Below, one piece after another: positions 52,017 to 62,802 of a DNA stretch of 64,000 bases. The DNA is taken from contig NZ_JAGLBG010000003.1 of the NCBI RefSeq assembly GCF_018260405.1, positions 1 to 64,000 of the forward strand, read 5' to 3'. The first letter of the stretch is position 1, and each line of letters starts with the position of its first letter. The DNA is from Deinococcus sp. GTDB taxonomy: Bacteria; Deinococcota; Deinococci; Deinococcales; Deinococcaceae. The position numbers were made by a program, and so were the translations under genes. The notes beneath the pieces were generated by a model. The model saw only the letters and a list, made by a program, of their open reading frames with translations. It had not been told where the DNA came from and did not search any database.

Positions 52017-53183
52017 ATGAAGCCTTACATGGTTGGCTGGTCACATCTGCCTTTCGGCAAACACCCCGAACTGGACCTTGAAGCCCTGATTACGCACTCG
52101 GCACGCGGCGCACTGCAAGACGCGGGGCTGGCCGCCGGGCAGGTGGACGGCATCTGGCTGGGCCAGCTTAACGGCGGTTTTGTGCCTGACAATTTCTGTG
52201 CCTCGCTGGTGCTTCAGGCCGACGACGAATTGCGCTGGACGCCTGCTACGCGTGTCGAGAATGCCTGCGCTTCCGGGGCCGCAGCCATTGACGCCGCTTG
52301 CAACGCTATTGAGGCGGGCCGCGCAAAGGTCGCCCTGGTTGTGGGAGCGGAGAAGATGACCGGCATTTCCGGCCCCGAGGTGACGCGCGTGCTGGGCAAC
52401 GCCTCTTACGTGCGCGAAGAAGCCGCCATCGGACTGACCTTTCCCGGCATCTTTGGCATGATCGCGCAGCAGTACTTTGAGCGCTACGGCGACCACTCCG
52501 CGACCATGGCCCGCATCGCCGCCAAGAACCACGCCAATGGGGTTCGCAACCCCTATGCCCAGATGCGTAAGGATCTGGGATTTGACTTTTGCAACACCGT
52601 GTCCGACAAGAACCCCATGATTGCCGCGCCGCTGCGGATGACCGACTGCTCTCTGGTTTCCGACGGAGCCGCCGCGCTGGTGCTGGTCGACGAGTCGCTG
52701 GCCGACCAGTTTCCGCGTGCGGTGGGGTTCCGGGCCAGGGCGCAGGTCAACGACTATCTGCCGATGTCGCGCCGGGACGCCGCCTCGTTCGAGGGGCCCC
52801 GCCGGGCCTGGGAGCAGGCACTGAATCAGGCGGGTTGCAACGTGCATGACCTGTCGTTCGCCGAAATCCACGACTGCTTTACCATTGCCGAACTGCTCAC
52901 CTACGAGGCGATGGGGCTGGCCGGGCCGGGCCAGGGCGAGCGCCCGCTGCTTGACGGCACGGTGTACCCTGGCGGCGCACTGCCCGTGAACCCGTCGGGC
53001 GGCCTGAAAGCCAAGGGCCACCCCATCGGCGCAACCGGCGTGTCGATGCACGTGCTGTCGGCCATGCAGCTGTGCGGTGAGGCCGGAGATCTTCAGGTGC
53101 CGGGGGCCAAACTGGCCGGGGTGTTCAACATGGGCGGCTTGGCGGTCGCCAACTACGTCAGCATTCTGGAGCGCCGCCACTGA
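52017..53183 (+). CDS. Thiolase family acetyl-CoA acyltransferase
   Basis: 388 residues, thiolase fold: C84 in ENACASGAAAIDAA, a VSDGAAALVLVDE segment, the His of EIHDCFTIAE, and a final GHPIGATG. The EIHDCF form is like SCP2/lipid-transfer thiolases and several acyl-CoA acyltransferases. It could supply the thiolysis step for the anthraniloyl-CoA pathway, which lacks a thiolase in the operon, or act in ketone-body and butyrate metabolism with the next gene. AGGAGG precedes ATG 52017. Confidence 0.87.
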   Translation: MKPYMVGWSHLPFGKHPELDLEALITHSARGALQDAGLAAGQVDGIWLGQLNGGFVPDNFCASLVLQADDELRWTPATRVENACASGAAAIDAACNAIEAGRAKVALVVGAEKMTGISGPEVTRVLGNASYVREEAAIGLTFPGIFGMIAQQYFERYGDHSATMARIAAKNHANGVRNPYAQMRKDLGFDFCNTVSDKNPMIAAPLRMTDCSLVSDGAAALVLVDESLADQFPRAVGFRARAQVNDYLPMSRRDAASFEGPRRAWEQALNQAGCNVHDLSFAEIHDCFTIAELLTYEAMGLAGPGQGERPLLDGTVYPGGALPVNPSGGLKAKGHPIGATGVSMHVLSAMQLCGEAGDLQVPGAKLAGVFNMGGLAVANYVSILERRH

Positions 53184-53331
53184 ATCTGGCCCCTGCCTGC
53201 TTGACGCAGTTCGACTTTCCAGACTCGCCGCCCAGGGACAACTGCTGTGCGGTGCTCAAGGCCCGACTCCGCGCCCGTTTTCGCCCAGTATCCAGCCTCA
53301 TGCTCTCCCCTACCCCTAAGAGGTGAACGAA

Positions 53332-54117
53332 GTGAATCTGAAAGGCAAAACCGCGCTAGTGACCGGCTCAACCCAGGGCATCGGTCTAGCGGTCGCCCAG
53401 GCCCTGGCCCGCCAGGGAGCCGACCTTGCCCTGCACGGCCTGTGTACGGTGCAAGAAGGCGAGGAGCAGGCGGCGTTGCTCAGTCAGGACTGGCAGGTAC
53501 GGGTACGCTTCATGCCCGCCGACCTGAGCAACGCCGCCGAGGCGAGGGCGCTGGTCGGACAGGTGAGCGCTCACCTTGGCGGTCTGGATATTCTGGTTAA
53601 CAACGCGGGCATCCAGCACACCGCGCCCGTCGAGTCGTTCCCACTGGAACAATGGGACGCGGTTCAGGCGATCAACCTGCGTGCCCCGTTCCTGCTGACC
53701 CAGGCCGCCGTGCCGGAACTGCGGCGGCGCGGCTGGGGCCGCATCGTGAACGTCGCCTCGGTACACGGACTGGTCGGCTCGGTGCACAAGGCGGCTTATG
53801 TGGCGGCCAAGCACGGGCTGGTCGGGCTGACCAAGGTGGTGGCGCTGGAAACGGCGACCGACCGCATCACCGTCAACGCCATTTGCCCGGGCTGGACCGA
53901 AACGCCACTGATCGAGCCACAGATTCAGGAACGCGCCGCCAGGCACGGCGGCGACCGCGACGCCGGAGTACGCGACCTTCTGGCGGCCAAGCAGCCGAAC
54001 CTGACCCTGCTGCCCACTGCGCTGATCGGTGAAGTGGTGGCCTTTTTGTGCAGCGAGGCCGCTAGCGGCATCACAGGAGCCGCGCTGCCGGTAGACGGTG
54101 GCTGGACCGCCCAGTAG
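53332..54117 (+). CDS. bdhA: 3-hydroxybutyrate dehydrogenase
   Basis: SDR enzyme of 261 residues, interconverting D-3-hydroxybutyrate and acetoacetate. It has [43 protein letters not shown] with the Tyr-Lys pair, and NAICPGWTETPLIEPQI, a box typical of bacterial BDH. GTG 53332 is preferred over GTG 53323 because AGAGGTGA at 53320-53327 acts as its ribosome-binding site. Pairs functionally with the synthetase at 14080 and the thiolase just upstream. Confidence 0.88.
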   Translation: MNLKGKTALVTGSTQGIGLAVAQALARQGADLALHGLCTVQEGEEQAALLSQDWQVRVRFMPADLSNAAEARALVGQVSAHLGGLDILVNNAGIQHTAPVESFPLEQWDAVQAINLRAPFLLTQAAVPELRRRGWGRIVNVASVHGLVGSVHKAAYVAAKHGLVGLTKVVALETATDRITVNAICPGWTETPLIEPQIQERAARHGGDRDAGVRDLLAAKQPNLTLLPTALIGEVVAFLCSEAASGITGAALPVDGGWTAQ

Positions 54118-54152
54118 AGGCGGCTCTGTGTGGTAGAGGCAGCTCTGTGTGA
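54115..54152 (+). repeat. Tandem 19-bp duplication at the bdhA stop codon
   Basis: TAGAGGCGGCTCTGTGTGG (54115-54133) is followed by TAGAGGCAGCTCTGTGTGA (54134-54152). The unit begins with the stop codon itself. A local slippage product of no known role. Confidence 0.75.
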
Positions 54153-54281
54153 GGGCGGCTGACGCGCTGGCATCGCATGTCAGGAAATCACGGTGCGGGC
54201 ACAAGCCACTGCTGTACAAGTCGTGGGCTTAATTCTTTGTTGGGACATGACCCGCTTTCTCGGCGCCCTGGGTTTTGCGCC

Positions 54282-54300
54282 TATAATTGCAAATTGCAAT
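54282..54300 (+). promoter_or_regulatory. Promoter -10 box and probable OhrR-type operator of ohr
   Basis: Perfect -10 TATAAT (54282-54287) is overlapped by the dyad ATTGC-aaatt-GCAAT (54286-54300), 18 bases before the start codon's own region. Ohr genes are generally controlled by peroxide-sensing MarR-type OhrR proteins that bind AT-rich palindromes over the promoter, so this is a likely operator. No good -35 was seen. The regulator gene is not adjacent. Confidence 0.55.
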
Positions 54301-54317
54301 CAATAAGGAGAATCCAG

Positions 54318-54767
54318 ATGACCCAGACCGAGCAACCCCAGACCGAAATGAAGAAACTGTTCACCACGTCCTCTATTGCCACCGGTGGCCGCAACGGCGA
54401 CGTGTACCTGGGTGAGCAGCGCCTGCACCTACAGACCCGCCCCGCCCACAGCGAGCGTGAAGGCACCGACCCCGAGGAGATGTTCGGAGCGGGCTACGCG
54501 GCCTGTTTCCTCTCGGCCCTGGGTGAGGTGGGCCGCCGCCAGAGCGTGAACACCAGCGCGGCGCAGGCCAAAGCGTTTGTCAGCCTGTACGCCAAAACCG
54601 AAACCCAGTACGTGCTGGGCGTGGAACTGCACGTCTATATTCCCGAGCAGACCGCAGAAAAGACCCACGAACTGCTGGAAATCGCCCATCAGGTCTGCCC
54701 GTATTCCAACGCCACTCGCGGCAACATTGAAGTCAAGCTGGTCGCCGAAACCGCGCCGCTGCTCTAA
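54318..54767 (+). CDS. ohr: Organic hydroperoxide resistance protein
   Basis: OsmC/Ohr-family thiol peroxidase of 149 residues that reduces organic hydroperoxides in the cytoplasm. The two catalytic cysteines are C63 (GYAACFLSAL) and C127 (HQVCPYSNATRG). The Arg of TRPAHSEREGTDPEEMF helps form the active site. ATG 54318 follows AAGGAG at 54305-54310. Upstream is a strong -10 with an overlapping dyad; a hairpin follows the stop. Confidence 0.92.
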   Translation: MTQTEQPQTEMKKLFTTSSIATGGRNGDVYLGEQRLHLQTRPAHSEREGTDPEEMFGAGYAACFLSALGEVGRRQSVNTSAAQAKAFVSLYAKTETQYVLGVELHVYIPEQTAEKTHELLEIAHQVCPYSNATRGNIEVKLVAETAPLL

Positions 54768-54799
54768 GCTGAGTCTGAACCTGGGCCCCTAACCTTGCG

Positions 54800-54836
54800 G
54801 GCCGTGAGCCACCAACACACTCTGGTGCTTACGGCT
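54800..54836 (+). terminator. Imperfect hairpin after ohr
   Basis: GGGCCGTGAGCCACCA and TGGTGCTTACGGCTC form a stem with a bulge and a mismatch around an eight-base loop. It separates ohr from the carboxylesterase gene. Only a short T-rich tail (tctatccca) follows. Confidence 0.45.
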
Positions 54837-54858
54837 CTATCCCATTTCTGGAGATGTC

Positions 54859-56463
54859 ATGGTGATTCATAAACTGACTGCCGTTTCTATTGCAGGTCTG
54901 CTGGGCAGCGCTTGTGCGCAGCTCTCGCTCACGCCGCTGCCTGCCGCTGCGCCTGACCCGGCCACCCGGATAACGGCCCCTGCTGGCCCGCTGGTGGGGT
55001 CAATGGCCAATGGTCTGAGCGTCTGGGAAGGAATTCCCTACGCTCAGCCGCCGGTCGGGGCGCTGCGCTGGCGCTCGCCTCAGGCGCTGCCTGCCTGGAC
55101 TCAGGAGCGCCCGGCCCTGCAACCCGGCGCGGCCTGCCCGCAGTACCTGAGCTTGCCTGGACAGACGCAGGGCATAGTGCGCGGCGCAGAAGACTGCCTG
55201 TTCCTGAATATATACGCCCCGGCCAACGCCAAAAACCTACCCGTGATGGTCTGGATTCACGGCGGCAGCTTTACCACTGGCGCGGGCAGTGATTACAACC
55301 CCCGGACTCTGGCCCGCGAGCAGAACGTGGTCGTGGTGACGCTGAACTACCGCCTGGGAGCGCTAGGCTTTATGGCCTTGCCTGGGCTGGAAGAAAACGG
55401 GTCGGTCGGGAACTATGGCCTGCTTGACCAGCAACTGGCCCTAAAATGGGTGCGCCAGAACATCGCTGCATTCGGTGGCGACGCGGCTAACGTGACTGCT
55501 TTCGGCGAGTCGGCAGGCGGCATGAGCCTGTGCCAGCACCTGCTGATGCCGGGTGCCCGTGGCCTCTTTGACAAGGCCATTATTCAAAGCGGCCCCTGCC
55601 TGGACGCGCAACTGACCGCGCCGCGCAACGTGGCGGTGGAAAAGAGCATCAGCGCGGCTGAGGCCCTGGGCTGTACGCCTGCCGACGCCGCCTGTTTACG
55701 TGCGATCCCGCTGGAAAAAGTGGTGCAGGCTCAGCCCAAGGGATTGCCCGCCAATGTCGCTTTCCCGCCGCTGTACGGCGACCCCACGCTGCCCGCGTCG
55801 CCTAACGCTGTGTTCCGCCAGGGGGGCAGTCCAGCAGCGGTGGCTCCCGTGCCGCTGCTGATAGGCAGCAACCAGGACGAGGGCACTATCTTCGCGGCCT
55901 TCGCCAGTCAACCGGGGCGCGATCTCAACCTGGCGGAATATCTGGGCGCCAACTATGTCTTTGGGGGCATCAGCGCCGTCTTCAAGGGGCTGAAATACTA
56001 CCCGCCGCATAACTACCCTACCCGTGCGCTGGCTGCCGCTACGCAGGCCACTGACAGTCTCTTTGCCTGCCCTACCAGCGATCTGGCCCGTGGCCGCAGC
56101 GCACAGGTGCCGGTCTACGCCTACGAGTTTCGTGACCCTAGCGTGCCATACAACCAGTACCTGCAACCCAGCGTCGCCGTGCCAAGCTTTGGGGCCTACC
56201 ACTCGGCAGAGGTCGCGGGCATCATGGGCGCTTCGGCGGCCCTGGGCGACTATTCGCGCTTCTCGGCGGCGCAACTGGCCCTCAGCCGAACCATGCGGAC
56301 CTACTGGGCCAACTTCGCCCGCACGGGAAATCCTAACGGCGCAGGTCTCACCGAGTGGCCCCGGCTGAACGCGGCAGGCAGCAACGTGATGGCTTTCCAC
56401 CCCGAGAAGGTCGGCGTGGTGGGCGATTTCCGCACCTCTCATCAATGCGAGGTCTGGCAATGA
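54859..56463 (+). CDS. Type B carboxylesterase, secreted
   Basis: Alpha/beta-hydrolase of 534 residues with an N-terminal signal peptide (LTAVSIAGLLGSACA, cleavage near Ala-Gln; a weak lipobox). It has EDCLFLNIYAPANAK and HGGSF (oxyanion hole), S218 in FGESAGGMSL, an acidic residue in SNQDEGTIFAAF and the His in FGAYHSAEVAGIMG. It hydrolyses carboxylic esters outside the cytoplasm; the substrate is unknown. GGAGATGTC precedes ATG 54859. The stop overlaps the next start (ATGA), so the two are coupled. Confidence 0.87.
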   Translation: MVIHKLTAVSIAGLLGSACAQLSLTPLPAAAPDPATRITAPAGPLVGSMANGLSVWEGIPYAQPPVGALRWRSPQALPAWTQERPALQPGAACPQYLSLPGQTQGIVRGAEDCLFLNIYAPANAKNLPVMVWIHGGSFTTGAGSDYNPRTLAREQNVVVVTLNYRLGALGFMALPGLEENGSVGNYGLLDQQLALKWVRQNIAAFGGDAANVTAFGESAGGMSLCQHLLMPGARGLFDKAIIQSGPCLDAQLTAPRNVAVEKSISAAEALGCTPADAACLRAIPLEKVVQAQPKGLPANVAFPPLYGDPTLPASPNAVFRQGGSPAAVAPVPLLIGSNQDEGTIFAAFASQPGRDLNLAEYLGANYVFGGISAVFKGLKYYPPHNYPTRALAAATQATDSLFACPTSDLARGRSAQVPVYAYEFRDPSVPYNQYLQPSVAVPSFGAYHSAEVAGIMGASAALGDYSRFSAAQLALSRTMRTYWANFARTGNPNGAGLTEWPRLNAAGSNVMAFHPEKVGVVGDFRTSHQCEVWQ

Positions 56464-57278
56464 CCCTCTCCCCTGCGGCCTACCCCTCCCTGCTGGGCGG
56501 CACCACGTTCCTGCGGCCCGATGTGGTGCAAGTCCGCCTACCCATCGTCAATGCCTATTTCCTGGGACAGCCGGGCGGCGAGTGGGTGCTGGTGGATTCC
56601 GGCACGCCGCTGGACGCTGGCTTTATCGGGCGGGCGGCCCAGCAGATTCACGGCTCACGTCCGCCCAGCGCCATCATCCTGACCCATGGCCACGTTGACC
56701 ACGTGGGAAGCGTCAAACGGCTGCGGGAGGCGTGGCCCGTGCCGGTGTACGCCCACGCCACCGAACTTCCCTTTCTGACTGGGCAGGCTAAATATCAGCT
56801 GGGTGGGCGCAGCAGCGCGGCCCCTGACCTGCGGCCCCACGTTCACGCCCTTCCTGGCGACGGCAGCGTGCCCCACCTGCCGGGCTGGCGCTGGGTGCCC
56901 ACGCCGGGACACACTCCGGGGCATCTGTCGCTGTGGCGTGAGGCCGACCAGACCATCATCGTGGGCGACGCCGTCAGCACCGCGAATGCACGCAACCCGG
57001 TCAACCTGTTCACGGGCGAACCGGCCCGCATCTCGCACGCTTTTCTGTACCAGTCACGCAGCGACGGGCGTGCATCGGTAGGCCGCCTGGCCGACTTGAC
57101 TCCCGAATTGCTGGCGGTTGGGCACGGCAAGGCGTTGAGCGGCCATGATCTGGGCGCGGCACTGCGGGAGCATCAGGCGCATTTTGACGACCCCGCCCCG
57201 CACTCCTCGGCGTTGCCTCTGTTGGCGCTGGCTGCGGGTACCCTGGGCCTGCTGTACTGGCTGTCCCGCGAGCGCTGA
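56460..57278 (+). CDS. MBL-fold metallo-hydrolase with C-terminal membrane segment
   Basis: Metallo-beta-lactamase-fold protein of 272 residues. The metal motif is H76-x-H78-x-D80-H81 (HGHVDHVGS), with further ligands in PTPGHTPGHLSLWR and VGDAVST and a late LAVGHGKALSGHD. A C-terminal hydrophobic helix (LLALAAGTLGLLYWL) should anchor it in the membrane. Substrate unknown; coupling to the esterase suggests shared substrates. Confidence 0.85.
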   Translation: MTLSPAAYPSLLGGTTFLRPDVVQVRLPIVNAYFLGQPGGEWVLVDSGTPLDAGFIGRAAQQIHGSRPPSAIILTHGHVDHVGSVKRLREAWPVPVYAHATELPFLTGQAKYQLGGRSSAAPDLRPHVHALPGDGSVPHLPGWRWVPTPGHTPGHLSLWREADQTIIVGDAVSTANARNPVNLFTGEPARISHAFLYQSRSDGRASVGRLADLTPELLAVGHGKALSGHDLGAALREHQAHFDDPAPHSSALPLLALAAGTLGLLYWLSRER

Positions 57279-57283
57279 GTCGG

Positions 57284-57320
57284 TACGGACTGCCGAGAGC
57301 GGAATAGAGCGCAGTCCGTA
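57284..57320. terminator. Dyad between convergent MBL and CruC-like genes
   Basis: TACGGACTGC (57284-57293) and GCAGTCCGTA (57311-57320) form a perfect 10-bp stem with a 17-base loop. The left arm begins with the same TACGGACTGCCGA as at 44352. Confidence 0.5.
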
Positions 57321-57329
57321 GGGCCTGTC

Positions 57330-58418
57330 TTACACCTCATACTCACGGCCCTTCCAGCGCGTGCGTTTTCTGATGGCCGTCCAGACGACGGGCACGTAAA
57401 ACAGCGGCTGTAGGGGCGTCATGCCGACCTCGGCCAGTTCGGAGGTGCGGTTGCGGCCCGTCAGCCAGCGCACCGCCAGCGATTCCAGCAGGCCCAGGGC
57501 GACCAGACCACGCTGCCGACGCAGCAGGGGCAGGGTGTAGAAAACGGCTTGCAGGACGGTATTAACGACCAGCAGTTCACGACGCCCGCCATGCAGGGGC
57601 AAGGCGCTCCGGGCCAGGCCGCGCACCGATTGCGGGTAGGACTGATACATCCGCACGCCGATAAATTCGCGGCCCAGGGCCAGACTCAGCCGTTCTCCCG
57701 CCCCCTTGACCCGCCGGGCAAAGGTCACGTCTTCGAGCAGCTCGGCCTGAACGCAGGCGTGCCCACCAAGCTTCTCGTAAGTCGCCCGCCGGAAGGCCAT
57801 CACCTGCCCGTTGGCGGCGGCGGCGGCATAGGGCAACCGCAGCAGGGGCGCGGGAAACAGGCTCAGGATGGTCGTGTCCACCTGCGGCGTCAGCAGCCGC
57901 TCGCCCAGGGTGCGGTTGTCCTGCCTGGGAAAGATACTCAGCAGCCCGGCCTGGGTGCGTTCTAACTCGGCCACGACAGCCCTCAGTGCGCCCGGATGCC
58001 AGTGAACGTCCGCGTCGGTAAAAATCAGCAGCTCACCGTGCGCGGCCTGTCCCAGTTGCTGACAGGCCCAGGTTTTGCCGACCCAACCTGCCGCAAGCGG
58101 CTGCCCGCTGATGACCCGTGCTCCCAGCTCCCGCGCCACCTCAACGGTTTTGTCGGTGCTGCTGTCGTCCAGCACAATGACTTCCAGCGCTCCCTGAGCC
58201 AGCAGCGGCGGCAGGGTTTCGCGCAGGTTGTGCGCCTCATCGCGGGCCGGAATCAGAATAGAAGCGCGGCTGGGCCGGGCCGGGTCAGTGGCCGCCTTCA
58301 GCCGGGGAAAGGTAAAGGCATTGACCAGCAGCGTGCCGAGCTTGACGGCAAAAAAGCCCAGGGTCAGGCCGTTGATCAGTCTGTCGGCAAAGGGCGGCCC
58401 GTCATCACGCCGTTGCAT
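57330..58418 (-). CDS. cruC: Family 2 glycosyltransferase, CruC-like (carotenoid glucosyltransferase)
   Basis: Membrane-associated GT2 of 362 residues: [28 protein letters not shown], a [13 protein letters not shown] region, [12 protein letters not shown], and a C-terminal hydrophobic part. CruC transfers glucose to the hydroxyl of carotenoids in green sulfur bacteria. The carotenoid genes that follow it on the same strand support that role. ATG 58418 is used; upstream codons of the frame are not family-like. A bacterioruberin- or hopanoid-type glycosyltransferase cannot be excluded. Confidence 0.72.
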   Translation of the reverse strand: MQRRDDGPPFADRLINGLTLGFFAVKLGTLLVNAFTFPRLKAATDPARPSRASILIPARDEAHNLRETLPPLLAQGALEVIVLDDSSTDKTVEVARELGARVISGQPLAAGWVGKTWACQQLGQAAHGELLIFTDADVHWHPGALRAVVAELERTQAGLLSIFPRQDNRTLGERLLTPQVDTTILSLFPAPLLRLPYAAAAANGQVMAFRRATYEKLGGHACVQAELLEDVTFARRVKGAGERLSLALGREFIGVRMYQSYPQSVRGLARSALPLHGGRRELLVVNTVLQAVFYTLPLLRRQRGLVALGLLESLAVRWLTGRNRTSELAEVGMTPLQPLFYVPVVWTAIRKRTRWKGREYEV

Positions 58419-58530
58419 ACGGACTCCGGTTAAGCGGACGCCTAGAGCTGAGCAGGGCAAAGAGAACTGTCAGGCGTGCAGTGAGCACCCCCGTCCCTGG
58501 GAGAGTTGTTAACGAAGCCGTCTGAATCAT

Positions 58531-58893
58531 TTAGCGGCCAGCCCGGTACACCGCCCACATCAGGAGCGGTTGCAGCGGCAGGCGGGCCCAGGTGACCCAG
58601 CGCGGCACACCAAATTTTTCGGGGTACTGCGCCATGTAGATGTTGGCCGGATAGACCGCCAGCAGCAGCGCCAGCAGGCCCCAGCGGGCCGCCGGGCGGG
58701 TGGCGGGCAAGAGCAGCCCGATTCCGCCCGCAATTTCGGCCACGCCGCTGAGGGCAGTGGCCTGACGCGGCGTCAGGGGCGTGGACGGCGGCACAATCTG
58801 GTCGAAGGCGGCGGGGCGCACAAAATGCAGCAGCCCCAGGCCGACAAACGAGGCCGCCAGGACTTTTTCACGGGGCTTGAGGTCACGGGTCAT
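58531..58893 (-). CDS. DoxX-like small membrane protein
   Basis: 120 residues with about four hydrophobic segments and a DoxX-like pattern (FVGLGLLHFVRPAAFDQIVP, SGVAEIAGGIGLLLPATRP, LLLAVYPANIYMAQ). The role is unknown; DoxX-family proteins appear in many redox and quinone contexts. It lies between cruC and cruD on the same strand, 26 bp after the latter. Confidence 0.78.
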   Translation of the reverse strand: MTRDLKPREKVLAASFVGLGLLHFVRPAAFDQIVPPSTPLTPRQATALSGVAEIAGGIGLLLPATRPAARWGLLALLLAVYPANIYMAQYPEKFGVPRWVTWARLPLQPLLMWAVYRAGR

Positions 58894-58919
58894 ACGTTAT
58901 TCTGCCCTACAGCAGACAT

Positions 58920-59600
58920 TTACCCTCTACTTCTCGTACCGCCTAGCCACGCCAGCATTCTCGACGGCCAGTCCACCCGGTTATGACGGCTCGCCCGCCC
59001 GCGTAGCAGGCACAGATAGCCGGGCGGCGGCTGGTCGGCAGGGACTGTTTTCAAATCCTCTTCAAGTTGCGCCAGCACAGCCGCCAGGGCGCTTTCCAGC
59101 TCGTTGGGGGCGCACGGCTCACCCAGGCGCAGAAACGCTTCCGGCCACTGCGACCCGCGCAGCACTACCCGCACCGCGACGGGAAACAGCGCGACATGCT
59201 CACGCCCGGCCAGCCACGCGGCGCCCGGGTGCAGCGGCAACAGGGCCGCCGGGTGCCGGATTTCGCCCGCCGGAAACACCACCGCCCACTCACCAGCACG
59301 TAAGCCACGCCGCAGCGAACGAACTTCACGCTGCCCGCGCGCGCCAATCAGGCGCAGGAAGGGAAAGCGGGCCAGTTGCGCGTCGGTCATCATGATTTGA
59401 AAGGGGTGAAGGCAAGCCCAGCCCAGTTCGGCCAGCAGGTAACCGTCCCACCAGGAAGCGTGATTGGGGGCCAGCAGCGCCGCGCCGCGTGGCACCCTAC
59501 CGTACAGCCACACCCCCGCGAGGCTCCTGCGCAGGTTTTGCCGGATAGAGCGGCGCACCAGCAGAGTGATCCACCAGTGATTCAGTCGGCCCCAGTTCAT
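58920..59600 (-). CDS. cruD: 1-acylglycerol-phosphate-acyltransferase-like protein, CruD-like
   Basis: 226-residue PlsC-fold protein. It contains the [10 protein letters not shown] acyltransferase box (NHxxxxD) and [23 protein letters not shown]. CruD acylates the glucose of glycosylated carotenoids; a phospholipid acyltransferase is the alternative. ATG 59600 overlaps the cruF stop (ATGA), which argues for a role linked to carotenoid formation. Confidence 0.72.
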   Translation of the reverse strand: MNWGRLNHWWITLLVRRSIRQNLRRSLAGVWLYGRVPRGAALLAPNHASWWDGYLLAELGWACLHPFQIMMTDAQLARFPFLRLIGARGQREVRSLRRGLRAGEWAVVFPAGEIRHPAALLPLHPGAAWLAGREHVALFPVAVRVVLRGSQWPEAFLRLGEPCAPNELESALAAVLAQLEEDLKTVPADQPPPGYLCLLRGRASRHNRVDWPSRMLAWLGGTRSRG

Positions 59601-61069
59601 GCCCGCCACCGTGCCAGCGCCAGCACCAGCCCTAGCGCCCCCAGCATCACCAGCAGCGTGACTGCTGCCGCGCCCGGCATCCCCAGCAGCCACAGGCCAG
59701 CAGGCAAAAACAGCGCCTCTACTGGCAGATAATGCCCGAAATCCAGCCCCGAAACAGGTCGCCGCAAGGCCGGGGCCAGCCGGACAAAAGCCCAGCTGAG
59801 GGCGCTGCCGACCACCCACCAGCCCAGAAAATTCTGGAGCGGTGCCCCGGCCCACAGCGGGCGCGGGTCATGCCACGTCCAGAAGTGCTGGGAGGTCATC
59901 AGCGGTTCCAGGCCCACATCCCAGGCGACCAGCAGCAGGCCCGCCAGCAGGGGCCGCCCGCCCGCGAACCGGGTCGCCAGGAGGCTCAGCGCGAACCAGC
60001 CTAGCAGCACCAGCAGCGGCACGCCCAGCAGCGTGGGGCCGGGTGCGCCCGCGTAACTGTAGCGGCCAAACGGAACTCCGGTCTGAGACCCCAGGTATTC
60101 CACCGCCCAGCCAGCGCCCAGGCCCAGAGCGGCCATTCCCAGTGCCCTTGTCCAGCCCGCCCGCGCTTCCCCGCTCAGGCCAGCGGCGTAACTTAGGGCC
60201 GCGCCGCACAGGGCCAGCATACTCGCCGTCGCCAGCAGCGGAAATCCGGCGGGCCACAGGGGAACCGGCACTTTCAGCAGCAGCGAGAGGGCGCTCAGGA
60301 TCAGCCAGGGCTTGAGAAGGGGAAGTGAGCGCTCCAGCCGCCGCCTAGATTCGGGGTGCAAGAAGAGCAGCAGCCCGGTCGACACCAGCAGGTTGGTCGT
60401 CAGAAAAAACAGGGCTTCTTCAAAAGGCAGCGGCCCGGCGTACAGCCCAAGCGTATACCGCTGCGCGATGTGCCAGATGCCTTCGTGAATGGCGAAAGCG
60501 TCGGTCAGCCACAGGTAAAGCGTGGGCAGCAGCGTGGCTGTCCAGAACAGGCGCGGACGGCTGAAGACCAAATCCCCGCTGAAAGCCCATTGCCCCGCCA
60601 GCACCGGGTAAGCCCAGCCCAGAATGAGGCCCAGGTAAAAGGACTGGGGCTGGCGCAGACAAAACGCCCCTAGCAGCGCCAGCCCCAGCAGCAGCGCCGC
60701 GCCACCCCAGCGCACCCAGGGGGCAGCGGGCGGCGCACTCTCGCGCTCACGCCGCAGCAGCCACAGGGTAAACAGGCCCGTCATAAGCGTCTGGAGAACG
60801 AAGAAGGCATATTCTTCGTAAGGCACGTACCCGATGCGCCCCAGCACCCGCTCCGGCGGATAGCTCCAGACACGCTTGAACACCAGGTAGTTGTCCCAGG
60901 GCGTGGTGTACACGAATGCCACCGCCACCAGCCCCAGCAGCCAGCCGCGCGTCCAACGGTCATCCGCGTTCAGAAGGCCCGCTAGCGGCCCGGCCCGGCG
61001 CCGCGTGAGGTACAGCAGCAGCGCTAGCACGGGAACGATAAAGGTGAGGTGGTACTGGAGGTAGGTCAT
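59597..61069 (-). CDS. cruF: Lycopene-cyclase-domain / CruF carotenoid 1',2'-hydratase fusion
   Basis: 490-residue polytopic membrane protein with two parts. Residues 1-~230 match heterodimeric-type lycopene cyclases ([43 protein letters not shown], and repeated IGYVP-like [11 protein letters not shown]). Residues ~290-480 match CruF, the carotenoid 1',2'-hydratase ([58 protein letters not shown]). CruF is needed for the tertiary hydroxyl of deinoxanthin. ATG 61069 starts 7 bases after the crtO stop. Confidence 0.82.
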   Translation of the reverse strand: MTYLQYHLTFIVPVLALLLYLTRRRAGPLAGLLNADDRWTRGWLLGLVAVAFVYTTPWDNYLVFKRVWSYPPERVLGRIGYVPYEEYAFFVLQTLMTGLFTLWLLRRERESAPPAAPWVRWGGAALLLGLALLGAFCLRQPQSFYLGLILGWAYPVLAGQWAFSGDLVFSRPRLFWTATLLPTLYLWLTDAFAIHEGIWHIAQRYTLGLYAGPLPFEEALFFLTTNLLVSTGLLLFLHPESRRRLERSLPLLKPWLILSALSLLLKVPVPLWPAGFPLLATASMLALCGAALSYAAGLSGEARAGWTRALGMAALGLGAGWAVEYLGSQTGVPFGRYSYAGAPGPTLLGVPLLVLLGWFALSLLATRFAGGRPLLAGLLLVAWDVGLEPLMTSQHFWTWHDPRPLWAGAPLQNFLGWWVVGSALSWAFVRLAPALRRPVSGLDFGHYLPVEALFLPAGLWLLGMPGAAAVTLLVMLGALGLVLALARWRA

Positions 61070-61076
61070 ACTACAC

Positions 61077-62642
<1,566 letters not shown>

Positions 62643-62802
62643 AAGCCCAGCATACAGAGCTGTCCCAGACTGCGGCGGTGTGCCGTTGCATTCTGCTGTT
62701 CGTGCTGGCCGGACTTGCCAAGAGTGGTGGGCGGCTCCCTGGCGCGGCTGTGGCTGCTTCAAGCGCGGCACTGCCTGACACCGGTACTGACCCCGCGCTA
62801 GT

